DNA from: Candidatus Multivorans thiocomprendens
GTDB taxonomy: Bacteria > Acidobacteriota > Thermoanaerobaculia > Multivoradales > Multivoraceae
Length of the DNA stretch: 35,780 nt
Reading direction: 5' to 3'
Assembly (NCBI GenBank): GCA_027493375.1
Contig: JAPVWO010000113.1
Coordinates: 1-35,780 of the forward strand
Under the pieces are notes generated by a model, which saw only the letters and a list, made by a program, of their open reading frames with translations, ran no database searches and was not told where the DNA came from. Positions 33,459 to 35,780 of the stretch are shown here, piece after piece; positions within the stretch are counted from its first letter, which is position 1; each line of letters begins with the position of its first letter. Made by a program: the position numbers and the translations under genes.

Positions 33459-33944
33459 ATGACGAGCCCTGCTGTAGGCTTTCGACGAGAAGACACCCGA
33501 AAGACGCTTGAGGAGGCAGGGTTCGATGCTGCTCAAGCTCGAGTGCTGATTGACGTGATGAGCGGAACCGAAGAGCGGCTGGCGAGAAAGGACGACGTAA
33601 GCGTCCTGAAGACCGACGTAGCCGTCCTGAAGACCGACGTAGCCGTCCTGAAGACCGACGTAGCCGAACTCAAGATCAGCTCGGCCGCGCTGAACGGCCG
33701 GATGGACGGTTTCACAGTCGCCCTGGAAGGCCTGAGACAGGAGGTCCGCGAGCGGATCGAGGGGCTGCGGCAAGAGATGCTGGCCCACATGGATGCGCTG
33801 GAAGCGCGTCTCAACGGACGCATCGATACCGTGCATGCGGAACTCAAGGGCCAGTTGGTGGCGATCAAGTGGCTGCTCGGATTCGTCCTCGCCAGCGCCG
33901 TGCCGATGGCGCTCGCCCTTGTCCGCCTGGCGTTCCTGTCGTAG
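33459..33944 (+). CDS. Membrane-anchored coiled-coil protein (DUF1640-like), copy 1
   Basis: A 161-residue protein with an N-terminal helical head (TRKTLEEAGFDAAQARVLIDVM), a long coiled coil (about 37-130) and one C-terminal membrane helix (about 136-156, VAIKWLLGFVLASAVPMALAL). The order resembles the DUF1640/CCDC90 group, which includes mitochondrial membrane proteins. The coil contains three perfect copies of the heptad VLKTDVA. The ATG follows GGGAAGGAG. A related protein is encoded at 35100-35516. The upstream frame before 33459 is not likely to be translated, since it would run through the toxin-antitoxin operator. Function unknown; such proteins may tether or scaffold at the inner membrane. 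Confidence 0.75.
   Translation: MTSPAVGFRREDTRKTLEEAGFDAAQARVLIDVMSGTEERLARKDDVSVLKTDVAVLKTDVAVLKTDVAELKISSAALNGRMDGFTVALEGLRQEVRERIEGLRQEMLAHMDALEARLNGRIDTVHAELKGQLVAIKWLLGFVLASAVPMALALVRLAFLS
33603..33665 (+). repeat. Three perfect 21-bp tandem repeats in the coiled-coil gene
   Basis: The unit GTCCTGAAGACCGACGTAGC plus C occurs three times without mismatch at 33603-33623, 33624-33644 and 33645-33665, flanked by degenerate copies. Each unit encodes the heptad VLKTDVA, so gain or loss of a unit would lengthen or shorten the coil by exactly one heptad without breaking the frame. Confidence 0.95.
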
Positions 33945-33994
33945 GGCGCGGCACACGGGGAACGTCCCGTCGGGGGCGGCGAAGGGGAGTAGCG

Positions 33995-35053
33995 TCAGCG
34001 AGCGAGTTCCAGCATTCCCGCCGGCTCCGCCAGCCGAGGCAGAACGTCCGACGCGTCCGCTTCCGCCAGCACTTCCGCCTCCGTGACCCGCGATCTCGTC
34101 TGCGTGCTCGGGATCTGCCACTTCGCCGGCACCAGAACCAGGCGGCGGTTGTCGACGATCGCCGCGGCCGGCACGGAGGGTTTCTGGCGGGTCGGCGACC
34201 GGCCCTCCCAGAAGGTGACCACGGCCCCCGGCCGGCGCTCGATCACGAACCGGACGAGGCCGTGGGGCAGCGGCACGCCGGCGCCTTCGACGGCGTTCGC
34301 GAGCTCCCGCCAGGCTTCCATGTCGCCCTGAACCGCCCTGGCGCAGAACGCGTTGAACGGCTGCTCCCGCAACGCCGTTCCCGATCGCGCTTCCGCCTGC
34401 CGGACCGTCTCCAGGTAGGCGAACGGGTTGGGTGGCGAGCCGCTCCGCGCCCACTCCTCCTTGTCGCGCGGCGGCCGCCAGTCGCGCCAGCGGCGGGGTT
34501 GCCGCGTCCGGTGCTCCAGTCCGAGCACGTGAGCCAGGACCGGCTCGACCATCGGATTGCAGAGGGCGTTGCCGTTCGCCCGCATCCCGGTGGAGGGCAT
34601 CGCGATGCCGCGGCCGGTCCGCAGATGGCGCAGGGGCCTGGTTTCCCCGGCCCAGCGAAACGTCTCCCGCTTCCGGGGCGGGCCGACGACGGTCGCCTGG
34701 AGCGCCAGGAAGCCGGTCCAGCGGTGCAGAAAGGCCCACGCCTCCCGGCCGCCTCCCAGGAGCGCCCCCAGAGCGGCCGCGACATGGACGCGGCCGGTGT
34801 AGAGCGGCGAGTTGAACTCGTTCCCCGCACCATGGGCCCAGTAGTGCTCGAGCGCCTCGCGCAGCCCCGGCCAGTCCCCGCGAGCGGCCCGCAGGCACGG
34901 CCCGTAGTTCCAGGAACAGTCGACGCCGGGCTCGGGCAGCGCATAGTCCGCCCGGGTGCACTGGCGCGACCAGTAGTCGGCCGCCTCCTCGTCTCCAGCG
35001 GCCCTGAAGAACATCCCCAGGTCGCCCGTCGCCCGCGCTTCGAGACCCGCCAT
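33995..35053 (-). CDS. Protein of unknown function, possibly 5' truncated
   Basis: A 352-residue frame without signal peptide or membrane helix. The N-terminal half is helical with many Trp, Tyr and Arg (AADYWSRQCTRADYALPEPGVDCSWNYGP, WPGLREALEHYWAHG, LYTGRVHVAAALGALLGG) and could be part of an alpha-helical toroid. The second half contains NPFAYLETVRQAEARSGTALREQPFNAFC, and finally VRFVIERRPGAVVTFWEGRSP, RRLVLVPAKWQIPS and an acidic/basic tail. It begins without a typical N-terminus, and nothing precedes it but the 46 bp to the next stop. It may therefore be the remaining part of a larger protein. I do not recognise a family. Confidence 0.5.
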   Translation of the reverse strand: MAGLEARATGDLGMFFRAAGDEEAADYWSRQCTRADYALPEPGVDCSWNYGPCLRAARGDWPGLREALEHYWAHGAGNEFNSPLYTGRVHVAAALGALLGGGREAWAFLHRWTGFLALQATVVGPPRKRETFRWAGETRPLRHLRTGRGIAMPSTGMRANGNALCNPMVEPVLAHVLGLEHRTRQPRRWRDWRPPRDKEEWARSGSPPNPFAYLETVRQAEARSGTALREQPFNAFCARAVQGDMEAWRELANAVEGAGVPLPHGLVRFVIERRPGAVVTFWEGRSPTRQKPSVPAAAIVDNRRLVLVPAKWQIPSTQTRSRVTEAEVLAEADASDVLPRLAEPAGMLELAR

Positions 35054-35099
35054 CAGGAGACCGTTCGCCCTGCTCGGCCCTCTCGGGCGCCTCTCGCCG

Positions 35100-35516
35100 T
35101 CAGTTCAGGAAGAGCCTGTCGAGTGCGGTGAAAAGGCCGAGCATCGTGCCCATGATGAGCACCATTCGCCACGTCAGATCGGCGCGGAGCTTCTCAAGAT
35201 CGACTCGCAACCCGCCGGTCTCGGCCTTCATCTCGACTCGCAGCCCGCCGATCTCTTCCTTCATCTCGGCACGCAGCCCACCGATATCCGCCTTCGTCTC
35301 GGCACGCAGCTCGCCAATCTCGGACCGCAACTCGGCAATGTCGGCCTTCACGTCGGACCGCAACTCGGCGATGTCCTCCTTCGTGGCGACTCCCTGGAAG
35401 ACCGCGACGCGGATCGTCTCCGTAACGGCCTCCGCCTGGGAAGTCCCCATGCCGGCCTTCTCCAGGTTGCGGACGGCCGCGAGGGTGTCGAACGTGGCGA
35501 CGCTCATCTGGTTCAT
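35100..35516 (-). CDS. Membrane-anchored coiled-coil protein (DUF1640-like), copy 2
   Basis: A 138-residue protein with the same plan as the protein at 33459: a helical head (TLAAVRNLEKAGMGTSQAEAVTETIRVAVFQGVATKEDI), a repetitive coiled coil (51-112) and a C-terminal membrane helix (116-135, WRMVLIMGTMLGLFTALDRLF). The coil consists of 11-residue units such as GLRAEMKEEIG and GLRVEMKAETG, plus one 7-residue unit (ELRSEIG). Hendecads favour a right-handed or straight coil, unlike the heptads of copy 1. ATG at 35516 has no strong ribosome site; ATG at 35507 is an alternative. It follows a partial gene at the window edge. Function unknown. Confidence 0.75.
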   Translation of the reverse strand: MNQMSVATFDTLAAVRNLEKAGMGTSQAEAVTETIRVAVFQGVATKEDIAELRSDVKADIAELRSEIGELRAETKADIGGLRAEMKEEIGGLRVEMKAETGGLRVDLEKLRADLTWRMVLIMGTMLGLFTALDRLFLN

Positions 35517-35677
35517 CGTAACGCAGTGGCCGCGGGGCGCGGCGCGCTCCTTCCTTCGGTTGTCGGTAAGGCGTCGGCGCGTGTGTCGCGCCTCGACCGA
35601 CTCAGACGGAAAGCCGCTCCGCTGGCTAGTTGCCGCCCCCGAGTTCCAGCGTTCCCTCCTGCTTCCGCCGGCCGCGG

Positions 35678-35780
35678 TCAGCCGAACGCGCGGGGCCTGA
35701 ACTCCGGCGGATTGACGATGCTGGCGCTGCTCCCGGTCGCGCGGATGACGAACAGGCCCCGCCTCTCCGCGTACGCCGTC
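35678..35780 (-). CDS. C-terminal end of a protein running off the window
   Basis: Thirty-three residues before a TGA at 35678 read TAYAERRGLFVIRATGSSAS and then IVNPPEFRPRAFG. The beta-strand GLFVIRATG followed by IVN and FRPRAF looks like a genuine C-terminus rather than noise; I have an impression of similar tails in uncharacterised coiled-coil or nuclease-like proteins but cannot name a family. The gene continues beyond the right edge. It lies 161 bp upstream of the coiled-coil gene on the same strand. Confidence 0.5.
   Translation of the reverse strand, partial: TAYAERRGLFVIRATGSSASIVNPPEFRPRAFG

Noticed and set aside
33603..33665. Possible CRISPR-like array
   Set aside because: Repeats are directly adjacent without spacers and encode coiled-coil heptads.

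Overview
The window is a GC-rich bacterial chromosome segment with tightly packed genes, many GTG/TTG starts and stop/start overlaps. The clearest lineage hint is a tandem pair of very long secreted proteins with an N-terminal GWxTD-like region and a C-terminal von Willebrand A domain, next to maf, together with a secreted S9 peptidase, a bactofilin and TonB-receptor debris. This combination is familiar to me from Acidobacteriota (Thermoanaerobaculia-like), often free-living or animal-associated marine members; this placement is inference. No rRNA, tRNA, CRISPR array, transposase or phage gene was seen.

Layout. 1-2.4 kb (minus strand): beta-ureidopropionase-type amidohydrolase and dihydropyrimidinase, a reductive pyrimidine (or hydantoin) breakdown pair. 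2.4-8.9 kb: a run of broken accessory genes around one intact bactofilin. It holds an S9 peptidase cut off before its catalytic His, an amidohydrolase with its middle removed, a copper monooxygenase lacking its N-terminus and carrying a frameshift, the winged-helix end of a response regulator, an M4 metallopeptidase lacking its zinc site, and tail-to-tail TonB receptor remnants. 8.9-17 kb: intact housekeeping genes: prfA-prmC (translation termination), a soluble lytic transglycosylase overlapping rsmI, a secreted hypothetical, and a cysteine desulfurase overlapping mnmA (tRNA thiolation). 16.95-17.09 kb: a 141-bp element with perfect 26-bp inverted ends.

17.1-22.9 kb: two VWA/GWxTD-like paralogues and maf in one translationally coupled operon; maf begins and ends inside copies of the dispersed repeat. 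22.9-27.1 kb: an outer-membrane beta-barrel, an intact secreted M4-like metallopeptidase (the complete paralogue of the broken one at 6.4-7.4 kb) and a large secreted protein of unknown function. 27.1-29.3 kb: ApgM-type phosphoglycerate mutase, a small unknown protein and a macro-domain protein in tandem. 29.4-32.6 kb: GNAT-like protein, GT2 glycosyltransferase and an ABC-2 polysaccharide-export permease, pointing to cell-surface glycan assembly, but with no ATPase partner in view. 32.6-35.8 kb: a Phd/VapC toxin-antitoxin pair with a palindromic operator, two related membrane-anchored coiled-coil proteins with in-frame repeats, an unknown protein and a gene running off the right edge.

The most striking property is the contrast between intact core genes and a contiguous cluster of accessory genes that keep N- and C-terminal pieces but have lost their middles. 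This looks like deletion-driven gene decay, or alternatively an assembly problem that should be excluded first. No complete undescribed multi-gene system could be demonstrated; the best candidates for new biology are the tandem VWA pair, the metallopeptidase/beta-barrel pair and the repeat-bearing coiled-coil paralogues.
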